Shown here one piece after another: positions 11,288 to 23,627 of a stretch of 64,000 nucleotides of DNA. The DNA is taken from contig CM060964.1 in the NCBI GenBank assembly GCA_030765045.1, positions 280,711,502 to 280,775,501 on the forward strand, in the 5' to 3' direction. Under the pieces are notes generated by a model. That model was given only the letters and a program-made list of their open reading frames with translations, was not told where the DNA came from and ran no database searches. How positions within the stretch are numbered: the first letter of the stretch is position 1; every line of letters starts with the position of its first letter. The DNA comes from Tenodera sinensis. Taxonomy: Eukaryota; Arthropoda; Insecta; Mantodea; Mantidae. The translations under genes were made by a program, and so were the position numbers.

Positions 11288-12890
11288 TAGACAGTTATCT
11301 AATTTTAATTGATAGAGCATAATTTCTATTAGCATTTATCACATAAAGCTTCAATATCTTGGAGACACAGCCTCTGACAACAAACAACCAAAGTTTTGTT
11401 TTCACTCTTAATACTGTTCACATGTCTGTACACTGACGTGCATTAAAAGTGACCCATTCTCTTTGATCGCAAAGTATTCTCCTTTCCTAAGGTTTGGACG
11501 TTGAGGTTACCAAGCTTTGGCTCCACCCAGTGAGTATTAATTGTTCTGAATGTGACTGCTCTGATCAACAGTTGAGGGCCATAAAAAGGAACCAATGAAC
11601 GACGTGATAATGAAGGGGTGGTTTGGATTACACTTCTATGAAAGTGTTTCTCTACGATTGGTATGCAACCAGTACAACATAAGTCAATCTTCTGGTGATG
11701 AATTGTTTGCCTGTGTCGTTAAACGACAACGACATTTTATCCGAAATATTTCTTCACAGGCATGGACATGAACATGCAGTGTATTACTGCCATCGAAGGG
11801 CAATAAAAAGACCGACATTGAGTAAACGGTAGGGCAGCATGAGAATGCTAGTTTTAGGTGTATTAAAAGAACAATAAACATAAGGCTCTTTTCTTTTGTC
11901 TTCACTTCTACGTTGTTATTATATCTGCCTTATTTCATAAGAATTGAACGAAGCATTGGTTCTCACTAGTACTCCGCTAGGGGGAAGGTGGAGAACTAGC
12001 TTGTAGTGTAACCCTTCAGAAGTTCGGCTATATTTGCGCTGAGACAAAGTACCCCGCCAGCTCAGTGGCTAAAATAATGCTTGAGGAGCAGAGGTCGTTA
12101 CCGTGGCTGAGGGTGGACTGGGTTTGTCAGTACCAACATAAAGAGCTGCGGACGGTATGGACCACTTTTTATGAACTTCGGTACACATACGTCTTTAAAC
12201 TGAAAACACCTTAGTAAACAGGTATAAAATAAAGAATCCAAATAAATTAAAATGTTCGTTTGTGTGGTGATGCCATCTGTGGTGTTGCATGACGTCATTC
12301 TAATAGCCGGAATTTACAAACACATTAATCAAACCATAATTTCACGTAGTGAAGAATGATCAAGTGCTCCTTGCGCCTTCGAGGGAGAATGTTACCTGTT
12401 ACAGTGAAGTCAGCACAAATAATTGAAGATGACCATGTTTGTCTTAAAATTTGACTTTACACAAGGACTTCAGTTAGCCTCGAGAAATCGGAGGCGAAAC
12501 AAATGGGTTTTGTGATGGTTTGGTATAACCCTGATTTCTGAAGCATGCGCACAAGGTCATACATGATAAACGATAATTTCTTTAGGATTTTAATGTTACC
12601 TCAAAGCAGCGCTGGACAGCTGTTACTCCGAAACCAATTAACATTTTGTCATGTGGCGGATGATAGTAAGCAGATGGTACCAGAAGTTGGCGCCAACAAA
12701 GCTCTACATTTCAGTCTTATACCTACCTCAATTTCTGAGACATTTGTCAACTCACGGTGATCTAACAGGAGATGCCATAAATTGAACGGCGCTTCTTTTG
12801 GCTTAATTTTACTTTGTTTTTGTCATGTCTATTGCTTTACGGTTTCTTCTATTTTCTTATACTGGTGATTTATTTGCTGATATTTACAAT
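11288..12890. other. No feature recognised
   Basis: About 1.6 kb without a supported gene. A segment near 12055-12110 faintly resembles a tRNA head (AGCTCAGTGGCTAA, then AGGTCGTTACC), but the B box is poor. Confidence 0.45.
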
Positions 12891-13049
12891 ATCTAGCCCG
12901 TGGTGCTCAACTGCAGCCAAATTACGGGGAGGGGGGGGGTTTAAAATCACCCCCTTCCACAGAATGACGCATTTATCCGTGATTACTGAGTTCCAGTGAC
13001 GGCACATTCTTAAGTACAGGAAATCAAAGGCGTACACATTCATATTCTA

Positions 13050-13640
13050 CTCCTGATTAACCCACGATCTTTAGGATACTTTTTGGCATGATTTACGTTT
13101 GAGAAGGTCTTCAATATTTGGAAGCAAGGTGATTTTCACTTATCTTGCTGCGATACTCACTTTTAATGTAGTTCATTGTTGAAGGTGTTTGTTCGCAGAC
13201 ATCAGTGGAGCCAAAGGCTGCCATCAAAGTAGGTGCAAACAAACTCAATCTCGGATACTCACAGCAGGGCAAAGACCTAAATAATTCCCAACCTTCTTTC
13301 TCAGAACATTTTACAGTCGTGAAATTCTGCAATGCAAGTAGTCTCATATTTTTTAGCTCGTGTGAAGTCTCACTACATGGAAACTTCAAAAGTGCAAAAT
13401 AATTGGATTTTGGTTTCAAATGTTTTTAGGTCTTCAAATTGTGAAGAGAATGTGTCGAACAATTGCTTCAAAAGTTCGTTGTATTTTTCCAGGAGAATAA
13501 CATTTATCATGAACACGGAAAGTAAGCAAGGGAAATGGTATAAATCTGCAATAACAAGTCTTACAAATCAAGCACTTAACTTTATCGTCTTCATCTCGAA
13601 AACAAAAATATTCGTCCTCCCATTACAATAGCCTATTTCA
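13050..13640 (-). pseudogene. hAT transposase remnant (BED finger plus C-terminus)
   Basis: At the upstream minus-strand end one frame reads YFCFRDEDDKVKCLIC...FRVH, fitting a BED-type zinc finger (CxxC then H). Downstream, in other frames, are SSQFEDLKTFETKIQLFC, then LPCCEYPRLSLFAPTLMAAF and GSTDVCEQTPSTMNYIKS, then a frameshift and NIEDLLKRKSCQKVS. That is the order of a GTF2IRD2/ZBED-type hAT transposase with the catalytic middle deleted and at least two frameshifts. The C-terminal part is clear; the BED assignment is weaker. CGTGGTGCTCAACTG near 12898 looks like a hAT terminus, but I found no partner. Confidence 0.7.
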
Positions 13641-13885
13641 CTGTCTTCTTGCCAACGATATAAACTTCCATTGACGTTTACACATTCCTTGTAAGTATAA
13701 GTAGGCTAAAGCGAAGATTTTTGAAAACCACGTGGCTATGTAATGACTTCTGTAATTCCCTACTTCCTCTTCTACAATGTATTCTTACAAACGTTCATTA
13801 TTCTATCTACTTCTTGTTATTCTAGGTAATCTTTCAATTCACATTTACGTATTTCGTTGTAGTTACGGTAGATAAAGGACACAGG

Positions 13886-14190
13886 TTTTTAAAGAGCGTC
13901 GGTATGTGATGGCTTCGAAATTCCATGCTCCTTGTATTCTCGCGAGAAAAACGAATAGCGACTTCACATTTCAGAAAAGCATAAGTATTTGAAAATTCAA
14001 ACGAGTAATAAGGAATATCTGGAACAACATTTTTGACATAAATTGCGTGCTTTAACGAGATTTACAGTTTTGTGTTGTAAGAATATGCTTATTTCTAACG
14101 TTTTACCAATTAAACAAAACCATTCAGAATGACGAGGACTTCACAGGATATTCATAGAAAATTCAAGATATGCATTTTAATTGTAATTTA
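13886..14190 (-). mobile_element. FAM1 fragment (diverged)
   Basis: Minus-strand FAM1 similarity: GATGGCTTCGAAATTCC (subfamily variant), GGAATATCTGGAA, CATAAATTGCGTGCTTTAAC, and GAAAATTCAAGATATGCATTT at the far end. It is rather diverged and truncated at both ends. Confidence 0.65.
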
Positions 14191-15136
14191 AATAACTCAA
14201 ACATTTTTGACGAAATTAAAAATAAAAAATACTCATCGTAAAGCATAATTTTGGATTGGGGATTTTTTTTAAGCCTTGTAGCGTTCATAGAGAATGTTGA
14301 ACTTAAATACCAAGTAAATACTATCTAATTAGAAAATGAAATAGTATGTAGGAGTTAAATTTAAAAAAAAAGACAATTATTCAAGAAGTTTTCATCTAGT
14401 TTGTAACTAATGATTACTACTAATGATTGCAATAAACACTCGTAGACTGTGGATATATTTGTGTGGAAACTCCAGCATTCTCATTTACATTCCACTACCA
14501 GGTAGGCTTAATAGGAATACCTGCTATTAGAACCCGTAGCTCCACTCGCGTAATTGCATTAATCGCGGGGACCCTTTGCAGTTTTCCCCTCCTGCCCTCC
14601 TTTCCTTGTTTCTCTTCCTGTACCATTCTATTAAAAGCAAGTAAAAGGTTAACAGTACACAAACTTGTGCCTCTTACTTATGGTTGCCATGTGATCGCAA
14701 ATACTATGATGACTGGTGTACCTATCCTAATAAGAGTACATAAAAGATGGTGTAAATTCTTAAATATTCATATCGAAATTTCATAAATAGCCTCACTTGT
14801 CACTACCACTATGGTTATAAACTTTCATTAGGTAAACAGGTCCAAAAATTTAAGTAATGTGCAATATATTTATATCTTTTTGAATTTACCTCCCAGTAGA
14901 GATACATTTGGGGGGGGGGGGGGTAAAACATACCGACATGGGTGGTCGAAGTCTTTAAGGTACGGACTTCTTCAAATCCCGCCAGGATTATTCTCCCTGC
15001 ATCAGGTTCCTCCAATCCAGGTTTTCCTCCGTCTTCATAACTGGTAAATGCCGTCAGTACCCTGCCTAAAGTTACACCTGAAACGTTTCCTTTCCAAATT
15101 TCCTTACGCAATTAGATTTTGTCATGTATCCTTAGT

Positions 15137-15193
<57 letters not shown>

Positions 15194-17283
15194 ACACTCA
15201 CAAAACACTAACACACACACATGCGTGCACTTTCTCTCTCTCTCTTCCTCCCTTTAGTAATTAGATTTTTGGCTCCGAAATTTTTCACTTTAATATCAAT
15301 AATTATTGTCCGAAAAAGCTATTTTAATATAACACTCACAAAAATATTTGTATTAGTTTTGTTGTACGTGTATGTCTACTTTCTGCGTAGTAAAACGTAA
15401 ATGTGTTGGAGAACAAAATGTATAGGGACATTTTTGATAGCCTAAGGGGTATTTACGATTTTCGTCATGCAGATCATTTACACTCTGTTTACTGGTTCTG
15501 CACAGTTAACTTTATTTCTTATAAAATAAAAGGAAAACTATACGTTGATTTACATTAGAAGGAAAGACTGTCTAAACTCGTGCATACTCCCCGAAATGGG
15601 GTAACGTTGGAACCTTTAAGTATACGACTGTTGATGCTTTATAATTGGAAAATGCTTGTAAGAGTTGAGCAAAATACGAAGAATGACAAAATTAAAATAA
15701 ATGTTTACACAAGAGAAGCAATAGCATTTGTATGTTACACTAGAATGCTCTGCAAACGGCTACGCCATCTTCGCAGCGAACTTTAAGCAATTAATTACAA
15801 GTCTAGGTTTCTACGTATTTCTTTGCAAGATTAATCACTAGAACAGTCGGTCGCTTTCTAATCATGATAGAACTTTCTTGCGCATTAATTCTTTGAATTT
15901 CTTTACCGAGAGATTCAGTGCTTTCTTTCCTTCCAAGCGTGGCTTGCTTTCATCCATCCCATCCAAAAATGTAACAATTTTTTCGAAGTAATCTCGGAAA
16001 CGTGTTCTATTTGACCGGTTTCTTCTCCAGTGGATAACGTAAACACTGAAGAGATACGTAGAGACTATCGCTTTATAAAATTGCCCTATTATTTAAAAAT
16101 GAAAATAAATATTGAAGCTAAATTTTACAGATAGGACTATCCGTATACCAATGAGTGAACACATAGCACTTGATCCTCCTGAGTTATTTATTGTTGTGGC
16201 ATATTTTGCTCAGGTTGGATGTTACGAGTATAATTCCTCTGTATGTTGTACAGTACCTATCAGTAGATGCTGAATCAGTATGTACATTAGGAAAAGGGAG
16301 TAAACTGTGTTATCGGGAACTACTCAAACTATGAGTATGTTTAATCAGCTACAGAACAATTATTTTGCTCGATGATTGCAGACTACGTGTCATTTCCAAA
16401 GTGTTTAAATTGTTGAGCTGGGTTTACCTATCCTTTACAAACACCAATTTCATTACTATTTTGTTCAAATATCCCGACAGTCTATGTATGTACAGGGTGG
16501 AAGTAAAATAATCTTGCAGACTTTAAGAGTGAATTTGTCTTATTGTGAATAACGAGAAAGTATAATGTTAAAAAGCTAAAAAGTTTATACTTTTTTTTAG
16601 GAAAAAATACTTTTATCCAGAAGATTTATCATCACGTTGCTGGATTATTATTGATTAAAAGTTCTTAATTTGTGACTATGTTGATATAAAACCGAATAAA
16701 CGACTTTCTCCTTTGGTGCATTTCAATAGAATCGAGTTTTTGTGTAAATGAATTAAATTGAAAAAATACACAATGTGTTGCCCTCTTAGTTCTTTTAGAA
16801 CTGGCAACATCGCATCAGCTGTGTCTACTTTTTTCCGATATCGGTGTAGATCGCGGGAAGTGTTTAATTAATCACACTTTTTTCGTGTGTCCAAGCCACA
16901 CAAGGTATGAAGCCTCTCTACAAGTATTGAACACTTCTTATAAACTCTTATTTCAATTCACATCCCGGAGGCAAGTTCAGATGTTTCAAATTAATCTCAG
17001 TGTTACCGCATACATATTATGCCAATAAGCTTAGTGGTTAAAATTATCATTATTTTTCCAAGTAAATAATGGTTAATCTGTGATTGTGGAATTCATTAGG
17101 CGCAAACAGCAGTGTCAGTTGCACATACATTTTGTTTAGGCATATTGCAGTTATAATTCACATTATAAATTATGCTTTCCTAAAGATTTAGCAAATATTA
17201 GTGTCACATTGTCAATTCAAAACGGAATAACGGCATTAATAACGTAAGAAGTGTTTCACACAAGAGTTACAACCTTTGTAATA
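14191..17283. other. Mostly unique AT-rich sequence with (CA)n
   Basis: A G-run lies at 14911-14923. An impure CA repeat spans 15137-15222 and is followed by a short CT tract to about 15246. The 107- and 98-residue frames near 14463-15111 show no recognisable domain. Nothing else is supported. Confidence 0.5.
15137..15246. repeat. (CA)n microsatellite with CT tract
   Basis: About 24 perfect CA units, then interrupted units and a CTCTCT stretch. It does not sit in a recognisable FAM1 copy, unlike most other AC/GT runs in this window. Confidence 0.95.
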
Positions 17284-17292
17284 CACAATGCA

Positions 17293-17424
17293 CATTTTTA
17301 CTTTCTCTACTGGGAAATAGGGCAAGTATTGTATTCCACCCAAAAATTCGATGTCGAGATTTCACCGGAAATATATGTTTTGAAACCCCTGAATCCAAAA
17401 AAAAAAAGAATTTTTAGAAAAAGG

Positions 17425-17513
<89 letters not shown>

Positions 17514-18230
17514 CAGTCTGTGGACAGCCCAACTGAAACACGAAAAGTCGGTTAAAAACCAAAGTTGGTATTTAAGTTTAATGTCCTTCAAGGATGCGAC
17601 ACGAAAATTGTGAAGAAAATTCCTCCACCCTAAACTACCTTTACGTGGAACATTTTTCTGAAATTTTGATTTTCTTGAAAATGGCTTTAACGATTTTGAT
17701 TAAAATGACATGTTTAAGAAATTTTTATGACATATGAAATGTATATTTTGATTTTTGTTGGCTATAGCCTATGTAATCCTGTTTGCTCATTATGACTTTA
17801 GCATTACCGGTAAATCGTAAGAGATAGACCAAATCTTACTGTACAAAAATGTAGATGTCGTTAAAACACAATTTATGCCTAAATGAAGTTTTTGTAGACT
17901 GAACCGTTTTGGAGATATTCCTTGTTATTTATGTAATTTTTCAAATAATTAAAGTTTTCTCAAATGGAAGGTTGTTACTCGTTTTTTATATGTTAAGTGT
18001 GCAAAGAGAACGGAATCTCAAAGCTTTAAAAGATTTGACTATCGCACAAAGCCTACTGTATTCTAATATTCCCCTTGCACCTACAAGGAAATAAGCAATA
18101 AGATAATTTGTACAAATGTTTATCTTAACTAACACGAAGAAGATATAGGAATAAGAGTTTGTAAGAATGGTTAGTACAAAAGTAGAGAAAGTCATGTGAG
18201 TGCAACACATCACATTTTTCACGTATATAT
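17293..18230 (+). mobile_element. FAM1 copy E (near full length) with possible 9-bp duplication
   Basis: Begins TTTTTACTTTCTCTACTGG and ends GTAGAGAAAGTCATGTGAGT then CACATTTTT. The GT site has expanded to (GT)n at 17428-17509. The 9-mer CACAATGCA occurs just outside both ends (17284-17292 and 18231-18239). If that is a target-site duplication, the element includes 11 extra bases (CACGTATATAT) beyond the usual end. Other full copies show no matching duplication, so this is tentative. Confidence 0.85.
17428..17509. repeat. (GT)n expanded inside FAM1 copy E
   Basis: About 41 GT units directly after GGTCCG, the family's GT site. Confidence 0.98.
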
Positions 18231-18239
18231 CACAATGCA

Positions 18240-20504
18240 GGTATGTACCCTGGATGGTTACAGAGCCATTAGCTGCCAACCTCTGCACCAATGCTCCATG
18301 CACACATCTTTCAGACGATATTGAAACTCTACATGTGTTCACCACGTATGCCAGTGTTAGAAACAGATTACCGTTACTATTTATTGTGGAAATGAATATC
18401 GTGTTAGATTCCTACCATTCAGTAAATAAACTGAATATGTGTAAGTTGTGTTTTATTACACTTAGCTATGCCCACGCATTTTCATAAGAGCAAACCGTTA
18501 TCCAGTGTTCTATTGGGAATGCCAGCGTAAGCCACAAAACAATAGCTGATTGGTTCATCTATTGTGAGAAGGTATTTAAATCCTCAGTGGACAACAAACA
18601 CTTCATTTGACTACAGTGTATTAGTTTTTTAATGTTGCAACGAAGAACTGAATGATTGTAGGAGCCTTGCTCGAAACAAGGCAACTAGGTTCTAGTGTCG
18701 ACTCGGCGTGCATGCGGTGCAGTGTAGTAAGTAGATTTGGACTTAGCTTGTAGTCGTTTTATTTCAAGTAAATTTATGTCTTCCTGGCCGTTTAGAGCGC
18801 ATTTAAAGCTTTTTTGTGTTTCTATCACATTTGTGATCTCCTATAACATGCAATACTGCAACTGATGTTGGAAGTTGAAAATACATTTTGCGGACGTAAA
18901 TTAAACAAGAGTTCAATTCTACGTGAGTTTGTTACTTAACCATGGCATAAGCGTCTCAAATGGAACAGGCTAGATATTCACGCCTTTAGTATTAACGTTA
19001 GTCAGATGGTTTTTATAGAGCGTTAGAATAGTTAATTGCGCTGCCGGTAGAAGCAGCTTACTCAATCAACAAGTTGTGCACGTTTGCCACACACTCATCT
19101 ATAAATACGATTATCTAGTCAACGGCGTATTTAATTATAAAAACGACATTAGAATTATTTGTTCATTTAAACCCACTCTCTCACCTCCTTCAGTATATAT
19201 CTTGGAATTAAACATCCATGGCTTTTGTTTTATTTTACACTCATTTTCTGTGGAGCAACTATTATTTTCCACTTCACCCCATTCTCAAGGGAAAGACAAA
19301 ACCTTCATTGCAAATATGTTCTTTAATGATTCCGAGCTGTTCGAATTGTTGCATTCATGCCTTGGAAATCGTATTTAGTCTTTTAGTTAGTCGTGAGTTA
19401 AAATTATTAGGATGTAGTAGATGTCCGCCTGGAAGAATAATGCTTTCCAGTAGTGATACGAAGAATTATCAAAATAAATTTAGCGGTTTCCGTAATTATG
19501 CTACATGTTTTCTCTTTTTATAATATTAGTATCGATTAACTTGTAAAATATATTGTACCTTTTACATATATAACACTTTTTGGCAAATATATAGATTTTC
19601 ATGTTTTCTTATATTTGAAAGATTTTAACGTGTATTAAATATTTTTGTTTAAAATTGTTCGCTTTTTGTTTGCTTTCTCAATGTGAATATCTCTGCAACA
19701 ACATTTAACCCTGATTTGGATTTTATGGATATAATAAACATGAAAAAAAATTATCAAGGACTGCTTTGTTCTTCCCAAACAACAAGAACATATTCGCTGG
19801 ATTTGATATGTATTCACTCATGTGTATATCAAGCTTAACGTTCTATAAAACAGGACGACGAATGAGGATAGGATGCAAATGCTCAGTTGAAGCCGTGGTT
19901 AATAGTGTATCATTAAGGATAAAGGAAAATCTTGTAAAAAGGACTTTCCGAAAAAGCGAATAAACATGGAAATAGAATATGATGTTTAACTCTGGTATTC
20001 TAGGTTGTATAACTAGGAATATTTTAACAACTGAGGGTCAGCATTTTCTTTTACTGTTGCAAATGATTTGTGGAGCGTTCGTTATGCAGCCATGAAGCAT
20101 GTACGTATTATAAAGCTTTGATCGTGGCCCCAGAGATATAAACTTCTCTGGCCACACCCTCCATCACATATTAAGCATTCCTCTGGTTAGCTAAATGAGT
20201 CACGTGCTGATTTCTTATTTACCAACGGACTCAGCCATCGGAGGAACGCAGACAGGGCGTCAGGTCGTTAATATATTCACGAGGGGTAATCCTTTATGAT
20301 TCACCGCTGGTACAGTCATACCCGAATTCCATCACTCATAGTTACGACCTTGACAATGGGCTACACACTTCGCATTATTAAACACAATAAATCAAGCTGA
20401 TAAAGTATGAACACTGTGTGATGTTTAGCCGCGTTGAAGCAAACAAATCCCCTTGAGCTGTGTAAGGTAAACAACCCATTGGTGCTATGTTTGTAGACAC
20501 TCTC
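18240..20504. other. No feature recognised
   Basis: About 2.3 kb of AT-rich sequence; frames of up to 101 codons show no domain or repeat signature. Confidence 0.45.
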
Positions 20505-20930
20505 CTCAAAAGTCTGATCTGTTACATTCACATGACTTCCTCTACTCACTATTCCATGTACCTACTATTCTTACAAAAGCATATTCCTCTATGTTTATTA
20601 CAGGTTTACATAGTTCATTATATAGCTGGTATACTTAAACAGCATACACTAGGAAAAGCATTAGTCATCTATTTAAAAAGCTATGTTGTAGCTTTAGCAT
20701 TCAATGTTCTTTGCATGGCCACGAGAATAAAAATAATTGTGACTTTACGCTTAAAAAAAGTATTTGAAAATTTAAATCAATAATAAACGCTATCTCGGAA
20801 ATGGTTAAAACCACAAAAATGTTATTTGACATTAATTGAGGATTTGAACGAGATCTACTTTTTGTGTAATAACATTTTGTCTATCTTTTATAGATTACTA
20901 ATTATACTGAATAACCGGTAGAGCTAGGAA
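20505..20930 (-). mobile_element. FAM1 fragment F (3' half, diverged)
   Basis: Reverse orientation. Starts TCTGATCTGTTACATTCACA, then ACTTCCTCTACT, and passes through ATCTCGGAAATGGTTAAAAC and CGAGATCTAC. The outer end is intact; the 5' half is missing. Confidence 0.75.
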
Positions 20931-21128
20931 TTTTAGGTGCTGCACCTTTGTTTTATTTGCCACTATAATGAGTTGACTGTATAACTTTGTCATACAAATA
21001 AAATATTAAATAAACACAATTAACTCTGATTTGCTTGCAATTTTTTTGCTCTTTATTCTAATCCAATCACAGTTTTTATACTTTTTGAAACTTGTTTATT
21101 GCTCCTTTGCCAAATTTTATTCCCATGA

Positions 21129-21164
<36 letters not shown>

Positions 21165-21295
21165 CAAACACGGTTTCACAATTACCAATTATAATACTTA
21201 TATATTTTATGTATATATACGAGTAGGAACTTGTAGAAAAGTATATCGAGCTATAAAAACCACTACTCTATTAGAATCAAAGAATATGCGGCTGT
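20931..21295. other. AT-rich spacer with (TA)n
   Basis: A perfect TA repeat lies at about 21132-21162. Nothing else seen. Confidence 0.6.
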
Positions 21296-21678
21296 CCATT
21301 TCGTTACATAAATCATTCTATTTCACCCTTCATCCCGTTAGGTTTCTTTCAGGGTTGGAAGTGTCGGCGAGCGTCGCGGTAGTAGCACGGCAGGGGGAAC
21401 AAATGCGCTCTGGAAATGTCCTTCCCGGATTGGAAGGTGAGTCTACGGGTTTCTGGTCCCCCCGGGGGATGGTACAAGCCCGAAGGGGAGGAAGGGAGCG
21501 GTTTCTAAGTTCCGCCCCCCCCCCCCCCTCCCGGGAGTACGAGCCCGAGGGGTGTGAGAGAAACCGAGCTGAGCCAGCTTTGCCGGTGCTTCTAACTGGG
21601 AAAATGTGGGAACCCTGCCCTCTGCTCTGTCGTGGCAAGGTTCCGGCCGCCTTAGGATCCATTCGCCGGGGGTAGAAA
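21296..21678 (+). mobile_element. SINE-B copy 2, 5'-truncated
   Basis: Matches the body of the SINE read in reverse at 165-726: CACCCTTCATCCCGTTAGG, AACAAATGCGCTCTGGAAAT, GGGGATGGTACAAGCC, CCGGCCGCCTTAGGATCCAT. The tRNA head is missing, as expected for a truncated retrocopy. It includes the family C-run (about 21519-21532) and is very GC-rich for this window. Confidence 0.8.
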
Positions 21679-21789
21679 TAGAAAATAGCTCAATGCCAAC
21701 GTACTGCGTTGAAGCTCCTTGTGCTATAGTATCTTTTAAATGGGCTTAGAGTACATTATATAATACAAAATTCACCCTATTACGTGTGA

Positions 21790-21846
21790 AACTTAAGTTT
21801 GATGCTTAACCTCCCTTTCGTTCTCGAATTATGCTGTTTACAGAAA

Positions 21847-21913
<67 letters not shown>

Positions 21914-22090
21914 TACACACATACACACATACAAACAAATACACATACAAACACACACAGAGCTCTTCAAAAATTCCTTGTTTATTCGGGGAGTCTCAAA
22001 ACATGTATTTCAGGTAAAATGTCGATATCGTAAATATAGATGCGCTGCATACAATACTTACTGCAAGTACGTAGTAGAGAAAGTAAAAAG
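21790..22090 (-). mobile_element. FAM1 fragment G (5' part) with expanded AC run
   Basis: Reverse copy covering the family start, ending AGTAGAGAAAGTAAAA at its right. The GT site is expanded to (AC)n at 21849-21910, with impure units to 21960. CTCAAAACATGTATTTC and ATTATGCTGTTTACAGA flank the run in the expected order. Confidence 0.85.
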
Positions 22091-22859
22091 AGTTTGAAGT
22101 GGCGAGCTACCTTTATGCTTCTGCGCCTTGATGTGTATGCAGATACAGTTTCTGAAGATTTGTTCAGAGAATGGCTTCTTGCCAGATATTACCTGTAAAT
22201 CATTCACCAGTGTGTCAATTCCCACAAAATTAATTTCCCTGTGCAAACTGAAATGTTGATATCACGGCTTGAAATGTGTATTCTGCCTTGATTCGAAACC
22301 ACGTGCGTTCTTTTCGTGCAGTTCCTGGGCTCAGAACACTTAATATGATGTGCAAAAAGCAATTATAAAGATTTGCAAGAACGATACTAGAAACAGACAT
22401 TTACGAATTAAAGTTCCTCAGGCTAACTACAGAGAAATAATTTAAGAATACATTTTGAAATGTGTCGCGTTTATGTGATTATAAGAATTATTTATGCGAA
22501 AGTGGTATACCTAAGATTATATGGCACAATTAAGATTGTATTTGAGTTGCATACAAGTTTTATCCAATGCTACATTAAAAACACACTGCATTTATATAAC
22601 ATTAAACTTTCAAATGGGCAGGGCTCTGACCAATTATTTAGTTAGACCAAACGACAAAGAAAACTGGGGCCTTATGCCTAACTTAAAACCAAATATTTCT
22701 AAGTTAGCTAAGAGTGAAGAGCTAAACCAAGTTTTTCTGTAAGGTAAATGTAATAGTAATTGAGCACTAGAATGTGGTCTTCCTGTAAAGAAAACGAGAT
22801 AGTTGGAGCAAGTGCAGAGTGATTATGAGCTCTACCTAAAACTTCCGGAGACTATCCAA
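22091..22859. other. No feature recognised
   Basis: AT-rich, chance frames only. Confidence 0.5.
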
Positions 22860-23627
22860 GGACGTTTATTGAGTGTTTTTTGATATTCCGAATACGTGCT
22901 CTCCGGTGTGTCATTACTGAGTAAATTGATGTTGATTTGTGTTATGCCTCTTGGTGTACTACAGATGGATTTTGATATAATAATTTATTATTATAACTTA
23001 TTATAAACAACTCAACCTCGCCTTTCATTACCGCAACCGGAATGTTGTTTGTACAGCAAAACAGAAATACGCAAAACGTTGTAAAACTAATTACATAGGT
23101 AATGCAATGATATTGAAACTGAGGACGTACACTTTTGTTCAATTGTTGCTCAGTATCTGTTCTTGTGCTGTACGGTAATATTTCTTTAACGCAGTTGTTC
23201 AAAACATTGGCCTCCATAAGCATGATAGGAATACGCGTCATGAAATTTCGCACACTGTCAGAATCTGTGCCAATTGACTTATATTTTTAACGGCTGCATA
23301 AATCCAAGCAACCAGCTCTATGTGAGTGATACTAGACTCTTCACATGATCTCACAATCAGAGAAAATGCCCACAGGCGTCACTGGCCATATAAGAGGATC
23401 TCTGTGACCAATCCATTGTTGCGCAGATTGTACATTAGGGTGGTTTGAACGTCGAAGGCAAGGTGTGTGAGCTCACCATCATGTTAAGACCACATATGTC
23501 TGCGAGTTACTTGAGACACATCTTGCATAAAGCGTGGAAAGATGTACAAACAACGAAACCCAGTTACCAGTTTGTACGCCGCAATAAACCAAGGGGTACT
23601 TAAATCAAAACGCTCAATAAACACTCC
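22860..23627 (-). mobile_element. Internally deleted mariner-like element with imperfect TIRs
   Basis: The left end GGACGTTTATTGAGTGTTTT and the reverse complement of the right end, GGAGTGTTTATTGAGCGTTT, form imperfect inverted repeats about 25 bp long. Between them, on the minus strand, is a decayed C-terminal transposase. The element is about 770 bp, too short for a full transposase. Flanking TA dinucleotides were not resolved. Confidence 0.5.
22942..23440 (-). pseudogene. Decayed mariner-like (DDE_3-type) transposase C-terminus
   Basis: One frame reads QQWIGHRDPLIWP, matching the WIGRGGPI.WP block of insect mariner-like DDE transposases. The next frame reads SDACGHFL-stop-L-stop-DHVKSLVS, in line with SPDLTPLDFFLWGHVKSLV of the family. 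After this only weak similarity remains, in a frame ending near 22942. Several stops and frameshifts make it non-functional. The identification rests on these two blocks being adjacent and in order. Confidence 0.55.

Noticed and set aside
12055..12110. tRNA-like head
   Set aside because: B box too poor and no body or second copy.
12891..12910. hAT terminus CGTGGTGCTCAACTG
   Set aside because: Resembles hAT ends but no matching inverse end or 8-bp duplication was found.
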